Assembly: GCF_018403225.1 (NCBI RefSeq)
Contig: NZ_BOSG01000001.1
Location: 310,001 to 374,000 of the forward strand
DNA from: Paenibacillus sp. J23TS9
GTDB taxonomy: Bacteria; Bacillota; Bacilli; Paenibacillales; Paenibacillaceae
DNA length: 64,000 nt
Reading direction: 5' to 3'
Within the stretch, counting starts at the first letter, position 1. Each line of letters opens with the position of its first letter. The notes under the pieces were generated by a model. That model worked only from the letters and a program-made list of their open reading frames with translations, was not told the DNA's origin and made no database searches. The position numbers and the translations under genes were made by a program. This document shows, in pieces, positions 53,736 to 64,000 of the stretch.

Positions 53736-53999
53736 TTGAACAACATGTTAAGCGATATTGGAGCACCGGGGTTCATTCTTCTGGCGCTGTTGGCTCTGTT
53801 GCTGTTTGGACCGAATAAGCTGCCTGGACTGGGCCGCGCCGCAGGAAAGACGCTGCGTGAGGTGAAGAGGGAAATGAATGAGATATTTGGTGATTCCCCA
53901 AAATCCTCAAGCAGCCAGCAATCCGTTCAGAAAACGGAACAGCCTGCAGCCGCTGCCGCACAAACAGAGGCGCAGCCGTCTCGAAATTTGCCGGAATAA
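53736..53999 (+). CDS. tatA: twin-arginine translocase subunit TatA
   Basis: An 87-residue protein with one N-terminal membrane helix ([31 protein letters not shown]), the FGP hinge and amphipathic helix of TatA, and a Ser/Gln/Ala-rich tail. It polymerises to make the protein-conducting patch with TatC. The TTG at 53736 is 4 nt after AAGGAGG; an in-frame ATG three codons later is 13 nt away, so either may be used. No tatB is present, as in most Bacillales. Confidence 0.93.
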   Translation: MNNMLSDIGAPGFILLALLALLLFGPNKLPGLGRAAGKTLREVKREMNEIFGDSPKSSSSQQSVQKTEQPAAAAAQTEAQPSRNLPE

Positions 54000-54029
54000 G
54001 TTTCCATGCCTTGAAATGATCAGCGCCTG

Positions 54030-54058
54030 TTGACATTGTGAGGCCCGTCTGTCATAAT
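54030..54058 (+). promoter_or_regulatory. sigmaA promoter of the pyr operon
   Basis: TTGACA (54030-54035), 17-nt spacer, CATAAT (54053-54058) is a near-consensus promoter just upstream of the PyrR-regulated leader. Confidence 0.88.
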
Positions 54059-54087
54059 TCTCTGTAGTTAAATATGCACCTTTAATT

Positions 54088-54236
54088 CAGTCCCGTGAGA
54101 CTGGCAAGGTAACGTGAACCGAGGTTCACTTTCGCGGCATGCGCATGTCTTCTTTTGTGCGATCCCGAAAGGATATCTCTGTGTAACATGATGTCTAGCG
54201 ACGTTAACTCCTTGCCAAATACGGCAAGGAGTTTTT
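54088..54236 (+). promoter_or_regulatory. PyrR-binding transcription attenuator
   Basis: The leader carries the PyrR-binding hairpin CAGTCCCGTGAGACTG (54088-54103), GGCAAGG directly after it, an antiterminator hairpin (GTGAACC...GGTTCAC, 54114-54129), and a terminator (AACTCCTTGCC 54205-54215 with GGCAAGGAGTT 54222-54232, then Ts). GGCAAGG can pair with CCTTGCC of the terminator to form the antiterminator. PyrR bound with UMP stabilises the anti-antiterminator and stops transcription. Confidence 0.88.
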
Positions 54237-54261
54237 TGCTTGTTCACGGGTGATAATGTAG

Positions 54262-54852
<591 letters not shown>

Positions 54853-54854
54853 AC

Positions 54855-55763
54855 ATGATGACGATGACGAAGCTTAAGGAACGCAGCTTGCTCGGACTGA
54901 AGGATCTCAGCCGCAGTGAAATCGAATCGATACTGGATCGGGCTGCTTACTGGGAAGCGCAGCAGGAAAAGGTTACTCCGGTGCTGAGCTCCCGCTTTGT
55001 AGCGAACATGTTTTTTGAAAACAGCACGAGAACACGGTTTTCCTTCGAAATGGCAGAGAAGCGGCTTGGTGCTCAGGTCCTGAATTTTGCAGCGGCAGCT
55101 TCCAGTGTGGAAAAAGGCGAGTCGATCTACGACACGGTAAAAACCCTGGAATCCATGGGAATCGACGCTGGCGTCATCCGGCTGAAGCCTGCAGGCGTAC
55201 TTGAAGAATTGGCGGGCAAGATTTCGGTGCCGCTGATCAATGCCGGGGATGGCAACAATGAACACCCGACTCAAGCGCTGCTGGATCTTTTCACAATGAA
55301 AAAGAAGTTCGGAACCCTACAAGGACTGAGCGTTTCCATCATCGGCGACATATCACACAGCCGGGTGGCAAGATCGGATCTCTGGGCCCTGCAAAAATTC
55401 GGCGCCGAAGTCAAATTCTGCGCGCCGCGCAATATGGCTGCGCCAGAGCTTGAGCCATACGCCAAGTACGTCTCGATGGAAGAAGCACTGAAATCAGATG
55501 TGGTCATGATGCTTCGGGTTCAACTTGAACGCCATGAAAAAGGACTGCAGAATTCAGCTGAAGAATACCGGGCACAGTACGGATTAACGGTGGAAAGAGC
55601 ATCCAAGCTTTCCAAACACACATTGATTATGCATCCGGCACCGGTGAACAGAAATGTTGAAATTGATGACGAACTCGTCGAATGTGAGCAATCAGCCATA
55701 TTCAAGCAGATGAGTAACGGGGTTCCGGTACGGATGGCAGTCATGGAAAGAGCGTTGAAATAA
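54855..55763 (+). CDS. pyrB: aspartate carbamoyltransferase catalytic subunit PyrB
   Basis: A 302-residue transcarbamoylase joining carbamoyl phosphate and aspartate. Carbamoyl-phosphate motif FFENSTRTRFSFE (STRTR) near residue 55, NAGDGNNEHPTQALLD near 130 and MRVQLERH-type motif near 220 are present. The length is that of the catalytic chain; no pyrI regulatory subunit is nearby. GGGAGGAG precedes the ATG. Confidence 0.95.
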   Translation: MMTMTKLKERSLLGLKDLSRSEIESILDRAAYWEAQQEKVTPVLSSRFVANMFFENSTRTRFSFEMAEKRLGAQVLNFAAAASSVEKGESIYDTVKTLESMGIDAGVIRLKPAGVLEELAGKISVPLINAGDGNNEHPTQALLDLFTMKKKFGTLQGLSVSIIGDISHSRVARSDLWALQKFGAEVKFCAPRNMAAPELEPYAKYVSMEEALKSDVVMMLRVQLERHEKGLQNSAEEYRAQYGLTVERASKLSKHTLIMHPAPVNRNVEIDDELVECEQSAIFKQMSNGVPVRMAVMERALK

Positions 55764-55876
55764 ACTGCCACAAAGAATTTACATGTAATTGCACTAATAA
55801 ATATACACAAATATGAATTAATATTATACAATAGATTGGAAGCCACAGCGCCAATCAACGAGCGGAGGTAAACAGC
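55764..55876 (+). promoter_or_regulatory. A+T-rich pyrB-pyrC spacer with candidate promoter
   Basis: This 113-nt spacer is the widest gap but one in the pyr unit. It holds the palindrome TTACATGTAA (55779-55788) and a possible promoter TACACA (55804-55809), 17 nt, TACAAT (55827-55832). If active it would give some pyrC-pyrE transcription independent of the attenuator. Confidence 0.35.
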
Positions 55877-57157
55877 GTGCACATTATTACGAATGCAAGC
55901 GTGTTGAACGAACAAGGTGAATTGGTGAAAAAACATATCATTCTGGAAAACGGAGTGATCCGGACACTGATCGATGGAGACTCCGAGTGGAAGCCTCGGG
56001 AAGATGCTGAAGTGACTGACGCCGCCGATAAACTGGTAACGCCAGGCCTGATCGATATGCATGTTCATTTGCGCGAGCCTGGCTTTGAACATAAAGAAAC
56101 CATTGAAACCGGAAGCCGTTCGGCTGCTAAAGGAGGATTTACAACGATCGCCTGCATGCCGAATACGAAGCCGGTGACAGACAATCCGGATACGGTTCAG
56201 CTGGTGCTGGACAAGGCGCGAGAGGCGGGACTCGTCAAGGTCCTTCCTTATGCTGCGATCACCGTTAGAGAGCTGGGACGGGAACTGACGGATTTTACAG
56301 CGCTTAAGGAAGCCGGAGCGATCGGGTTTACCGATGACGGTGTCGGCGTACAAAATGCGCAAATGATGAAAAACGCCATGCGGATGGCTGCTGAGCTGGA
56401 TATGCCGGTTATCGCACACTGTGAAGATAACTCCCTGGTTGAAAGAGGAAGCGTCGCGGAAGGCAAATTTGCCGAGAAGCATGGACTTGTGGGAATTCCG
56501 AATGAATCGGAAGCTATCCATGTCGGACGTGATATCCTTCTCGCTGAAGCGACAGGAGTCCATTACCATGTATGCCATGTCAGCACGGAGCAATCCATCC
56601 GGCTCATCCGTCAGGCCAAATCGATCGGGATCAACGTGACCGCAGAGGTATGCCCGCATCATCTGCTGCTGTCCGATGAAGATATTCCGGGTTTGGATGC
56701 CAACTGGAAAATGAATCCGCCACTCCGCTCTCCACGTGATGTAGAGGCTTGTATCGAAGCTCTGCAGGACGGGACGCTCGACATCATCGTAACGGATCAT
56801 GCCCCACATACAGAAGAAGAGAAAGCAAAGGGAATGGAGATGGCGCCTTTCGGAATCGTTGGTTTCGAGACAGCTTTCCCGCTCCTGTACACAAAATTCG
56901 TACAAACAGGGCTTTGGGATCTCTCCCTTCTGGTGCGCCGCATGACCGCAGATCCTGCGAAGGTGTTCAGATTGGATACAGGAAGACTGGAAGAGGGGGC
57001 ACCTGCTGACCTGACCATGATCGACCTGGATACAGAAAAAGAAGTGAATCCGGAAGAATTCGCGACAAAAGGTCGCAACACTCCATTTACCGGATGGAAG
57101 CTGAAAGGCTGGCCGGTAAAAACATGGGTGAACGGCAAGGTTGTATGGGCTGATTAA
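55877..57157 (+). CDS. pyrC: dihydroorotase PyrC
   Basis: A 426-residue class I dihydroorotase, a zinc enzyme closing carbamoyl aspartate to dihydroorotate. Metal ligands are in IDMHVHLREPGFEHKE, HCEDNSL, CHVS and TDHAPHT. GTG start follows GGAGG by 9 nt. The next gene carA is 128 nt downstream. Confidence 0.95.
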   Translation: MHIITNASVLNEQGELVKKHIILENGVIRTLIDGDSEWKPREDAEVTDAADKLVTPGLIDMHVHLREPGFEHKETIETGSRSAAKGGFTTIACMPNTKPVTDNPDTVQLVLDKAREAGLVKVLPYAAITVRELGRELTDFTALKEAGAIGFTDDGVGVQNAQMMKNAMRMAAELDMPVIAHCEDNSLVERGSVAEGKFAEKHGLVGIPNESEAIHVGRDILLAEATGVHYHVCHVSTEQSIRLIRQAKSIGINVTAEVCPHHLLLSDEDIPGLDANWKMNPPLRSPRDVEACIEALQDGTLDIIVTDHAPHTEEEKAKGMEMAPFGIVGFETAFPLLYTKFVQTGLWDLSLLVRRMTADPAKVFRLDTGRLEEGAPADLTMIDLDTEKEVNPEEFATKGRNTPFTGWKLKGWPVKTWVNGKVVWAD

Positions 57158-57285
57158 GCCGGACCTGCCGTAAACAAGATTAAAGAAACACAATGATATA
57201 GAAAAAAAGCAGAATGCTGCAAAGAAGAACGGATTCGCTTATGCGACATTCTCAAACATACGTATTTGACAGAGGAGTGAGTGGA

Positions 57286-58416
57286 ATGCAGGCAAGATTG
57301 CTTCTGGAGGACGGAACACTGTTTACAGGCAGTGCGTTCGGAGCCGAAGGTGAAAAAACGGGTGAGGTTGTATTCAATACGGGGATTACTGGATATCAGG
57401 AGGTACTGTCGGATCCTTCCTACTGCGGACAGATCGTAACGATGACGTATCCCCTGATCGGTAACTACGGAATTACACGTGATGATTTTGAATCTGTAGC
57501 GCCATATGTGCATGGCTTCGTTGTGCGCCGCCATGAGACGGTTCCTAGCAACTGGCGTGCGGAATACAGCGTGGACAGCTTGCTGAAAGAATACGGCATC
57601 GTCGGCATCAGCGGCATCGATACTCGCATGCTGACTCGGATGATCCGTCAGCACGGAACGATGAAGGGTATCCTCACAACTTCAGCCCAATCGGTCGAAG
57701 AACTGAGAGAGCGCCTGACGGCCAGCCCAATCCTGACAAATCAGGTTGCAACGGTATCCACCAAACATACGTACAGCAGCCCTGGACCCAAAGAGCGGAT
57801 CGTACTGGTGGATTACGGTGCTAAAACAGGTATTTTGCGCGAACTGACTGCCCGTGGCTGTGATGTGGTGGTTGTGCCGCAGGACACGACAGCCGATGAA
57901 ATCCGCCGCCTTAATCCAGACGGAATTCAGCTGTCCAACGGACCTGGGGATCCAAAGGATGTACCGCATGCCATCCGTACAATCCAAGAGCTTCTTGGAG
58001 AATACCCAATCTTCGGTATCTGCCTCGGACATCAGCTGTTTGCACTGGCTTGCGGCGCGGATACAGAGAAGCTTAAATTCGGACATCGCGGTGGGAACCA
58101 TCCGGTCAAAGATTTGAGAACGAACCGCTGCTATATCACTTCTCAGAACCATGGCTTCACAGTTAAAGAGGATTCAGTTGCAGGCACGGAGCTTGAAGTA
58201 ACACATATCAACAACAACGACAAAACGATTGAAGGGCTGAAACATAAAAAATATCCAGCCTTCACCGTACAATATCATCCGGAAGCAGCACCAGGTCCAT
58301 ATGATAACAGCTATCTCTTCGATCAGTTCCTGGACATGATCAGTGAACATAAACAGCAGAATCCGGCGAACCCGCGCCAGGCTGAGCTTGCTGCAGCCGC
58401 GAAAGGAGAACGTTAA
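57286..58416 (+). CDS. carA: carbamoyl-phosphate synthase small subunit CarA (PyrAA)
   Basis: A 376-residue glutaminase subunit supplying ammonia to CarB. The N-terminal domain has [15 protein letters not shown]; the class I amidotransferase domain has the catalytic Cys in [13 protein letters not shown] and His/Glu in [13 protein letters not shown] 57286 has GGAGTGA upstream; a 24-codon longer frame is rejected because it lacks a site. carB starts 2 nt after the stop. Confidence 0.95.
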   Translation: MQARLLLEDGTLFTGSAFGAEGEKTGEVVFNTGITGYQEVLSDPSYCGQIVTMTYPLIGNYGITRDDFESVAPYVHGFVVRRHETVPSNWRAEYSVDSLLKEYGIVGISGIDTRMLTRMIRQHGTMKGILTTSAQSVEELRERLTASPILTNQVATVSTKHTYSSPGPKERIVLVDYGAKTGILRELTARGCDVVVVPQDTTADEIRRLNPDGIQLSNGPGDPKDVPHAIRTIQELLGEYPIFGICLGHQLFALACGADTEKLKFGHRGGNHPVKDLRTNRCYITSQNHGFTVKEDSVAGTELEVTHINNNDKTIEGLKHKKYPAFTVQYHPEAAPGPYDNSYLFDQFLDMISEHKQQNPANPRQAELAAAAKGER

Positions 58417-58418
58417 TC

Positions 58419-61400
58419 ATGCCACTCAATAAACAACTCAAGAAAATCCTTGTTATCGGCTCGGGCCCGATCGTTATCGGTCAGGCGGCGGAATTTGACT
58501 ATGCAGGTACACAAGCTTGCGAGGCTCTAAAAGAAGAAGGCGTTGAGGTTGTACTGATCAACAGCAACCCGGCAACGATTATGACAGATACCAATATGGC
58601 TGATAAAGTCTATATTGAACCGATTACCCTTGAATTTGTGACACAAATTATCCGCCAGGAGCGGCCGGACGGACTTCTGCCAACGCTTGGCGGCCAAACA
58701 GGACTTAACATGGCTGTAGAGCTGGCAAAGGCAGGCATCCTCGAGCAGGAAAATGTCAAGCTGCTAGGAACGCAGCTGACATCCATCGAAAAAGCTGAAG
58801 ATCGCGATTTGTTCCGTGATTTAATGCGTGAACTGGAACAGCCGGTACCTGAAAGCAGCATCGTCACTACATTGGAAGAATCACTTATCTTTGCGGAAGA
58901 AGTCGGATATCCGGTTATCGTTCGCCCGGCTTACACCCTGGGCGGTACCGGCGGCGGCATCTGCGCTACCGAAGAAGAGCTCCGCGAAACGGTTTCCTCA
59001 GGTATCCGTTACAGCCCGATCGGCCAGTGTCTGATCGAGAAGAGCATTGCCGGAATGAAAGAAATTGAATATGAAGTCATGCGCGACGCGAACGATAATT
59101 GTATCGTTGTCTGCAACATGGAGAACTTCGATCCTGTCGGCGTGCACACCGGTGACAGCATCGTCGTGGCGCCGAGCCAGACGCTGTCCGACCGCGAGTA
59201 CCAAATGCTGAGATCGGCATCCTTGAAGATCATCCGTGCCTTGAACATCGAAGGCGGCTGCAACGTGCAGCTAGCGCTCGATCCGCACAGCTACCAATAC
59301 TATGTCATCGAAGTGAACCCGCGGGTAAGCCGCTCGTCGGCCCTGGCTTCGAAGGCAACCGGTTATCCGATCGCCAAAATGGCTGCCAAAATCGCTTTGG
59401 GATACACCCTGGATGAACTGACCAACCCGGTGACGGGGCAAACCTACGCATGCTTTGAGCCGACGCTGGATTACATTGTTAGCAAAATCCCGCGCTGGCC
59501 ATTCGATAAATTCATTCACGCCAACCGCAAGCTGGGTACGCAAATGAAAGCAACCGGCGAAGTCATGGCCATCGGACGGACCTTTGAGGAATCCATCCAT
59601 AAAGCGATCCGCTCGCTGGAAATCGGCGTGCACCGCTTGTATTTGAAGGGAACCGAGGAACTGAGCGAAGAGGTGTTGAAAGAGCGTCTAGTCAAGGTGG
59701 ACGACGAGCGCATCTTCCTGATTGCGGAAGCCTTCCGCCGCGGCTTCGATCTTCAGTCGATCCAGGACCTGACCAAAATCGACTGGTGGTTCCTCGACAA
59801 GCTGCATGGTCTCATTGCTTTCGAGGCCCAAATCCAGCAAAAAGAGCTGACATACGATACCCTGTATGAAGCCAAGCGACTTGGTTTTACCGACAGAGCG
59901 ATTGCCGAAATTCGCGCGCAAGCAAATGCGGACAGCTACGCGACGGAAGCGGAAGTACGTGACTACCGCCTCCAGAACGACCTGCGTCCGGTATACAAAA
60001 TGGTAGACACCTGCGCAGCCGAGTTCGAGGCTTCCACGCCTTACTACTACTCAACCTATGAAACAGAGAATGAGGTTACAAGATCCAATAAGGAAAAAGT
60101 GGTTGTGCTGGGCTCCGGACCGATCCGGATCGGCCAAGGAATTGAGTTCGACTACTCGACGGTGCATGCCGTATGGGCGATTCAAAAAGCAGGCTATGAG
60201 GCAGTTATTATCAACAACAATCCTGAAACGGTATCAACCGACTTTAGCACATCCGATCGTCTGTACTTTGAACCGCTGTTCTTTGAGGATGTAATGAATG
60301 TCATTGAGCAGGAGAAGCCAATCGGTGTTATCGTACAGTTTGGTGGACAGACAGCGATCAATCTGGCGGCACCACTGAGTGCAGCAGGTGTATCGATTCT
60401 GGGAACCAGCCTTGAAAGCATCGACGAAGCAGAGAACCGCAAGAAATTCGAAGCGCTGCTGTCCCGTCTCGAGATTGCACAGCCTAAAGGCAGCACGGTC
60501 ACATCGGTGGATGAAGCAGTGGGTACTGCACAATCGCTTGGATATCCGGTTCTCGTAAGACCATCTTATGTACTCGGCGGACGGGCCATGGAAATCGTAT
60601 ACTCCGACACGGAGCTGCTTAGCTACATGGAAGAAGCCGTAAATATCAATCCGGATCACCCGGTGCTGATCGACCGCTATATGCTCGGCAAGGAAGTTGA
60701 AGTCGACGCCATCTGCGATGGAGAAACGGTCATCATTCCGGGAATCATGGAGCATATTGAACGCGCAGGCGTGCACTCCGGCGACTCGATCGCAGTATAT
60801 CCGCCGCAGCATCTGGAGCAGCACCTGAAAGATAAAGTTGTGAGCATCACGACCCGCATTGCCAAAGAACTGAAAACGATCGGTCTGGTAAACATCCAGT
60901 TCGTCATTTATAAAGATGAAGTATACGTCATTGAAGTCAACCCGCGCTCGTCCCGGACGGTTCCGTTCCTGAGCAAAGTGACGACCATACCGATGGCTAA
61001 TCTGGCAACACAGGCGATACTCGGCAAAAAGCTGAAGGATCTGGGCTACGAGGAAGGCATGTGGCCGGAAAGCGAGTATGTATCGGTTAAAGTACCGGTA
61101 TTCTCCTTCGCGAAGCTGCGCAGAGTGGAGCCTACACTGGGACCTGAGATGAAATCGACGGGTGAAGTTATGGGCCGTGATCTGCAGTATGCAAAAGCAT
61201 TGTTCAAAGGATTGATCGGAGCAGGTATGAAGATTCCTTCCACCGGCGCGATCATCGTGACTGTGGCCGACAAGGATAAAGATGAAGCGGTGGATCTAAT
61301 GAAAGGCTTCAGACGCCTCGGATACAAAATCTATGCTACAGGCGGTACAGCGAAGGCGCTCGAAGAGGCTGGAATCCTTGTTACGACGGTACAAAAGCTT

Positions 61401-61634
61401 AGCGACGGTACACCAAACATACTTGATCTGATCCGCAACGGAGAAGCACAATTTGTCTTCAACACACTGACTAAAGGCAAAACACCAGAGCGTGACGGAT
61501 TCCGGATCCGCCGTGAAGCGGTCGAGAACGGGGTGGTATGTATGACTTCCCTGGATACGGTCAAAGCACTGCTTATCATGCTGGATACGATTAACTTCTC
61601 ATCCCAAGCAATGCCGGCTTTTTCCGAGCGCTAG
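58419..61634 (+). CDS. carB: carbamoyl-phosphate synthase large subunit CarB (PyrAB)
   Basis: A 1071-residue synthetase with two homologous ATP-grasp halves (about residues 1-400 and 550-930), a middle oligomerisation domain and a C-terminal MGS-like allosteric domain (from about 935). [16 protein letters not shown] and [16 protein letters not shown] open the two halves, and [13 protein letters not shown] and [14 protein letters not shown] are the matching ATP loops. It makes carbamoyl phosphate for both pyrimidines and, unless a second enzyme exists, arginine. AAAGGAG precedes the ATG. Confidence 0.96.
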   Translation: MPLNKQLKKILVIGSGPIVIGQAAEFDYAGTQACEALKEEGVEVVLINSNPATIMTDTNMADKVYIEPITLEFVTQIIRQERPDGLLPTLGGQTGLNMAVELAKAGILEQENVKLLGTQLTSIEKAEDRDLFRDLMRELEQPVPESSIVTTLEESLIFAEEVGYPVIVRPAYTLGGTGGGICATEEELRETVSSGIRYSPIGQCLIEKSIAGMKEIEYEVMRDANDNCIVVCNMENFDPVGVHTGDSIVVAPSQTLSDREYQMLRSASLKIIRALNIEGGCNVQLALDPHSYQYYVIEVNPRVSRSSALASKATGYPIAKMAAKIALGYTLDELTNPVTGQTYACFEPTLDYIVSKIPRWPFDKFIHANRKLGTQMKATGEVMAIGRTFEESIHKAIRSLEIGVHRLYLKGTEELSEEVLKERLVKVDDERIFLIAEAFRRGFDLQSIQDLTKIDWWFLDKLHGLIAFEAQIQQKELTYDTLYEAKRLGFTDRAIAEIRAQANADSYATEAEVRDYRLQNDLRPVYKMVDTCAAEFEASTPYYYSTYETENEVTRSNKEKVVVLGSGPIRIGQGIEFDYSTVHAVWAIQKAGYEAVIINNNPETVSTDFSTSDRLYFEPLFFEDVMNVIEQEKPIGVIVQFGGQTAINLAAPLSAAGVSILGTSLESIDEAENRKKFEALLSRLEIAQPKGSTVTSVDEAVGTAQSLGYPVLVRPSYVLGGRAMEIVYSDTELLSYMEEAVNINPDHPVLIDRYMLGKEVEVDAICDGETVIIPGIMEHIERAGVHSGDSIAVYPPQHLEQHLKDKVVSITTRIAKELKTIGLVNIQFVIYKDEVYVIEVNPRSSRTVPFLSKVTTIPMANLATQAILGKKLKDLGYEEGMWPESEYVSVKVPVFSFAKLRRVEPTLGPEMKSTGEVMGRDLQYAKALFKGLIGAGMKIPSTGAIIVTVADKDKDEAVDLMKGFRRLGYKIYATGGTAKALEEAGILVTTVQKLSDGTPNILDLIRNGEAQFVFNTLTKGKTPERDGFRIRREAVENGVVCMTSLDTVKALLIMLDTINFSSQAMPAFSER

Positions 61635-61647
61635 GGGGATGAAGGGT

Positions 61648-62394
61648 ATGAAGGGTATGAATGAACAATACAAGGAAATGGCGGGCCGCTTGATTGTGGC
61701 CCTCGATTATCCGGATGCGGCTCAAGCTACAGCTCTGCTTCAGGAGCTTGAAGGCATTCCATGTTATATGAAAGTGGGCATGCAGCTGTATTATGCTGCA
61801 GGCCCGGATTTTGTACGGGAATTGAAAACCCGTGGCTATAAAGTATTCCTGGATTTAAAAATGCACGACATACCCAATACGGTCAAGGGTGGAGCGGAAA
61901 GCATCACCCGTCTTGGTGTGGATATGTTTAATGTTCATGCAGCAGGTGGCAAGGACATGATGAACGCTGCTTTGGATGGGGTAGCGAAGGCGATTCAATC
62001 GGATCGTACCCTGCAAAAACCGCTTGTCATCGCTGTAACCCAATTAACCAGTACAGGACAGGATGTGCTTAATCAGGAGATTGGCATCCCAGGAACCGTG
62101 AAGGATGCAGTCATACGTTATGCGGAACTGACAAAAGCCGCAGGTTTGGACGGTGTGGTGGCTTCTGCAATGGAATCCAGCGACATCGCCAGCGTCTGCG
62201 GTGCGGATTTTGTTACCGTGACACCGGGTATCCGGCCGGCAGGAAGCGACCAGGGCGATCAGAAGCGTGTTCTAACGCCTGGAGAAGCCATCCGTAACGG
62301 CAGCAGCTACATTGTTGTTGGAAGGCCAATTACGGCCGCTGAGAAGCCGAGAGCCGCTGCAGAACAAATCATTAAGGAGATGATGGAAGCATGA
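61648..62394 (+). CDS. pyrF: orotidine 5'-phosphate decarboxylase PyrF
   Basis: A 248-residue decarboxylase making UMP. The catalytic motif is FLDLKMHDIPNTV (Asp-Lys-Asp), with VHAAGGKDMM and the phosphate-binding VVGRPIT near the C-terminus. The 5' end has a tandem 9-nt repeat giving two successive possible ATGs; 61648 is chosen because AGGGGG lies 9 nt upstream. Overlaps pyrE by 4 nt. No pyrK or pyrD separates it from carB, unlike Bacillus subtilis. Confidence 0.94.
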   Translation: MKGMNEQYKEMAGRLIVALDYPDAAQATALLQELEGIPCYMKVGMQLYYAAGPDFVRELKTRGYKVFLDLKMHDIPNTVKGGAESITRLGVDMFNVHAAGGKDMMNAALDGVAKAIQSDRTLQKPLVIAVTQLTSTGQDVLNQEIGIPGTVKDAVIRYAELTKAAGLDGVVASAMESSDIASVCGADFVTVTPGIRPAGSDQGDQKRVLTPGEAIRNGSSYIVVGRPITAAEKPRAAAEQIIKEMMEA

Positions 62395-63032
62395 CGAAAC
62401 TAGCAGAAATCCCTGGGCAAATCGCAGCATATTTGCTGCAGATCGAAGCGGTGGCGCTGCGTCCGAAGCAGCCTTTTACATGGACATCCGGAATAAAATC
62501 CCCGATCTATTGTGATAACCGGCTTACGATGTCTTATCCGGAAATCCGGGAATATATCGCAGAATCGTTTGCTGCGGTCATCCGTGAGCAGTATCCTGAT
62601 ACCGAAGTGATTGCCGGAACGGCAACTGCAGGTATCCCCCATGCCGCATGGGTAGCGCAGAAGCTGAACCTGCCGATGGCGTACATTCGCGACAAAGCGA
62701 AAGGCCATGGCAAAGAAAATCAGATCGAGGGCATCATTAAACCGGGACAAAAAGTGATCGTTATCGAAGATTTAATCTCAACGGGTGGCAGCTCGATCAA
62801 AGCCGCTCTTGCGGTCAAAGACGTGGGAGCCGAGCCGCAGGCTGTACTCGCGATTTTCAGTTATCAGCTGGACAAGGCTATACAAGCTTTCAATGAAGCG
62901 GGAATCCCGCTCCAGAGCTTGTCTAACTACACAGCACTGATGGATGTGGCTTTGGAACAGGGCACTATCGAAAAAGATGATGTACAGACGCTCAAAGCGT
63001 GGAGAGAAGATCCTTCTTCATACGGCGTATAA
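62391..63032 (+). CDS. pyrE: orotate phosphoribosyltransferase PyrE
   Basis: A 213-residue phosphoribosyltransferase converting orotate and PRPP to OMP. The PRPP motif KVIVIEDLISTGGSSIKAAL is near residue 120 and GTATAGIPHAAWVA near 75. Translation is coupled to pyrF by a 4-nt ATGA overlap. It is the last gene of the pyr operon; terminator 63049-63071 follows. Confidence 0.95.
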   Translation: MTKLAEIPGQIAAYLLQIEAVALRPKQPFTWTSGIKSPIYCDNRLTMSYPEIREYIAESFAAVIREQYPDTEVIAGTATAGIPHAAWVAQKLNLPMAYIRDKAKGHGKENQIEGIIKPGQKVIVIEDLISTGGSSIKAALAVKDVGAEPQAVLAIFSYQLDKAIQAFNEAGIPLQSLSNYTALMDVALEQGTIEKDDVQTLKAWREDPSSYGV

Positions 63033-63048
63033 TATCAGTAAATCAAAA

Positions 63049-63071
63049 AGCAGCCCTCGGGCTGCTTTTTT
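63049..63071. terminator. bidirectional terminator after pyrE
   Basis: AGCAGCCC (63049-63056) pairs with GGGCTGCT (63059-63066), flanked by A and T runs, between the convergent pyrE and yitT-family genes. Confidence 0.92.
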
Positions 63072-63103
63072 ACTTTTCCTATGGAACTAGGAAATGCCTG
63101 CTT

Positions 63104-63970
63104 TTAGTGAATCGCGCTTTTCTCGAAATTACCGCCAAGTACGTCTGACACATGCTCAATCGCAATAAAGGCTTTCGGATCAATTTCATGCACGACGGAC
63201 TTCAGCTTGGCCAGTTCAAGCCTTGTAACGACGCAAAAGATCATCTGTGTATCTTCTCCGGAATAGCCACCCCGTGCGTAAATGAAGGTCGTGCTGCGTC
63301 CGAGGCGGTCCTGGATCGTTTGAGAGATCTCTTCATACTCGCCGGAAATGATCGTGACGGATTTGGACTCATTGAGACCCTCTACGACGATATCCATAAC
63401 CTTCGAGGCCATGTAGTATGTGAAGATCGAGTACATTGCAGAATCCCATCCAAACACAAACCCTGCGATGATAAAAATGAATACGTTCATGACCATAATG
63501 ATCTGGCCTACCGGCATACGGGTTTTTTTGGAGAGCAAAATCGCGACAATTTCAGTTCCGTCCAGCGAGCCGCCAAAACGTATCACCAGGCCGACGCCAA
63601 GACCCAGAATCAGACCGCCGAACAATACGGCAAGTATTTTTTCATTGGTAAAGGGACTGACATGATGCAGGAGCTGTGTCGTGACTGACATGACAATGAT
63701 TCCGTACAATGTGGAAAATGCAAAGGTTTTACCGATTTGCTTGTAGCCCAAGAATAGAAAGGGGAGGTTGATGACAAAGAGGAAGATCCCGAGAGGGAGT
63801 GCGGTGATTTTGGATAATACAATAGATATACCCGTGATGCCTCCATCAATGATGTCATTCGGTACGAGAAAAACCTCGAGCGCAACTGCCATTAATATCG
63901 CCCCGGCCGTAATAAAAATAAACTTCTTCAGTAATTCGACGGGGGAGAGTTTCCTGTGTGTTTTTGCCAT
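63104..63970 (-). CDS. YitT family membrane protein (DUF161/DUF2179)
   Basis: A 288-residue membrane protein with five to six N-terminal spans (residues about 15-185, including GGITGISIVLSK and RFGGSLDGTEIVAILLSKKT) and a soluble C-terminal DUF2179 domain (about 215-280: VTIISGEYEEISQTIQDRLGRSTTF). The family is common in Bacillales in several copies; its role is unknown. GCGAGGAAT precedes the ATG. Confidence 0.85.
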   Translation of the reverse strand: MAKTHRKLSPVELLKKFIFITAGAILMAVALEVFLVPNDIIDGGITGISIVLSKITALPLGIFLFVINLPFLFLGYKQIGKTFAFSTLYGIIVMSVTTQLLHHVSPFTNEKILAVLFGGLILGLGVGLVIRFGGSLDGTEIVAILLSKKTRMPVGQIIMVMNVFIFIIAGFVFGWDSAMYSIFTYYMASKVMDIVVEGLNESKSVTIISGEYEEISQTIQDRLGRSTTFIYARGGYSGEDTQMIFCVVTRLELAKLKSVVHEIDPKAFIAIEHVSDVLGGNFEKSAIH

Positions 63971-64000
63971 GCAGATTCCTCGCTTCCAGAGTTTGATGTT

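Overview
This 64 kb window is chromosomal DNA from an endospore-forming Bacillota, most likely a Paenibacillus. Evidence for this: the Bacillus-type order of the cell wall/division cluster running into spoIIGA-sigE-sigG and ylmC-H-divIVA-ileS; the pyr operon downstream of lspA-rluD; sporulation genes (ylaJ-like lipoprotein, rsfA-like regulator, spoVD, spoVE-type ftsW, ytaF); bacillithiol synthesis (bshC); and non-Bacillus traits such as an adenosylhomocysteinase gene and LL-diaminopimelate aminotransferase. I saw no rRNA, tRNA, CRISPR array, prophage or insertion sequence. The genus is inferred from gene content, and no species is claimed.

Layout. 1-5.1 kb: divergent ylaJ-like/ylaK-like pair, a solute-binding protein, a coiled-coil exported protein and a small DUF2626 membrane protein. 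5.6-7.8 kb: rsfA/ylbO-like regulator, a ketopantoate reductase-like gene and a DUF3397 membrane protein. 8-13.6 kb: a complete oligopeptide ABC transporter (oppABCDF-type) with a strong terminator between the binding protein and the permeases. 13.9-16.8 kb: bshC and ahcY. 17-36.1 kb: the dcw cluster (mraZ, rsmH, ftsL, pbpB, spoVD, murE, murF, mraY, murD, spoVE, murG, a decayed murB remnant, murA, divIB, ftsA, ftsZ). 36.4-39.1 kb: spoIIGA-sigE-sigG. 39.3-43.5 kb: ylmC, pgeF, ylmE, sepF, ylmG, ylmH, divIVA. 43.5-47.1 kb: T-box-controlled ileS of the long, eukaryote-like type. 47.3-54 kb: DUF5665 gene, DksA/TraR-like gene, lspA, rluD-like gene, dapL, ytaF-like gene, an Xre-YkvA fusion, tatC, tatA. 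54-63 kb: pyrR-pyrB-pyrC-carA-carB-pyrF-pyrE behind a PyrR attenuator, then a convergent yitT-family gene.

How the parts work together: murE-murF-mraY-murD-murG-murA and dapL supply the meso-DAP peptidoglycan precursor; ftsL, divIB, pbpB, spoVE, ftsA, ftsZ, sepF and divIVA build the septum; spoVD and spoVE serve the spore cortex; spoIIGA, sigE and sigG drive compartment-specific sporulation transcription. Visible regulation includes period-10 MraZ boxes before mraZ, Spo0A-like boxes with a long-spacer promoter before spoIIGA, a sigmaF/G-like promoter before sigG, a T-box before ileS and a PyrR attenuator before pyrR.

The most unusual observation is a decayed murB pseudogene between murG and murA. 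Fragments of three parts of MurB can be read in shifted frames. No intact murB is present in the window, so a functional copy must lie elsewhere. Other points worth a look are perfect palindromes next to divIB (28 bp) and ileS (19-bp arms), a probable internal pyr promoter, and a pyr operon without pyrK or pyrD.
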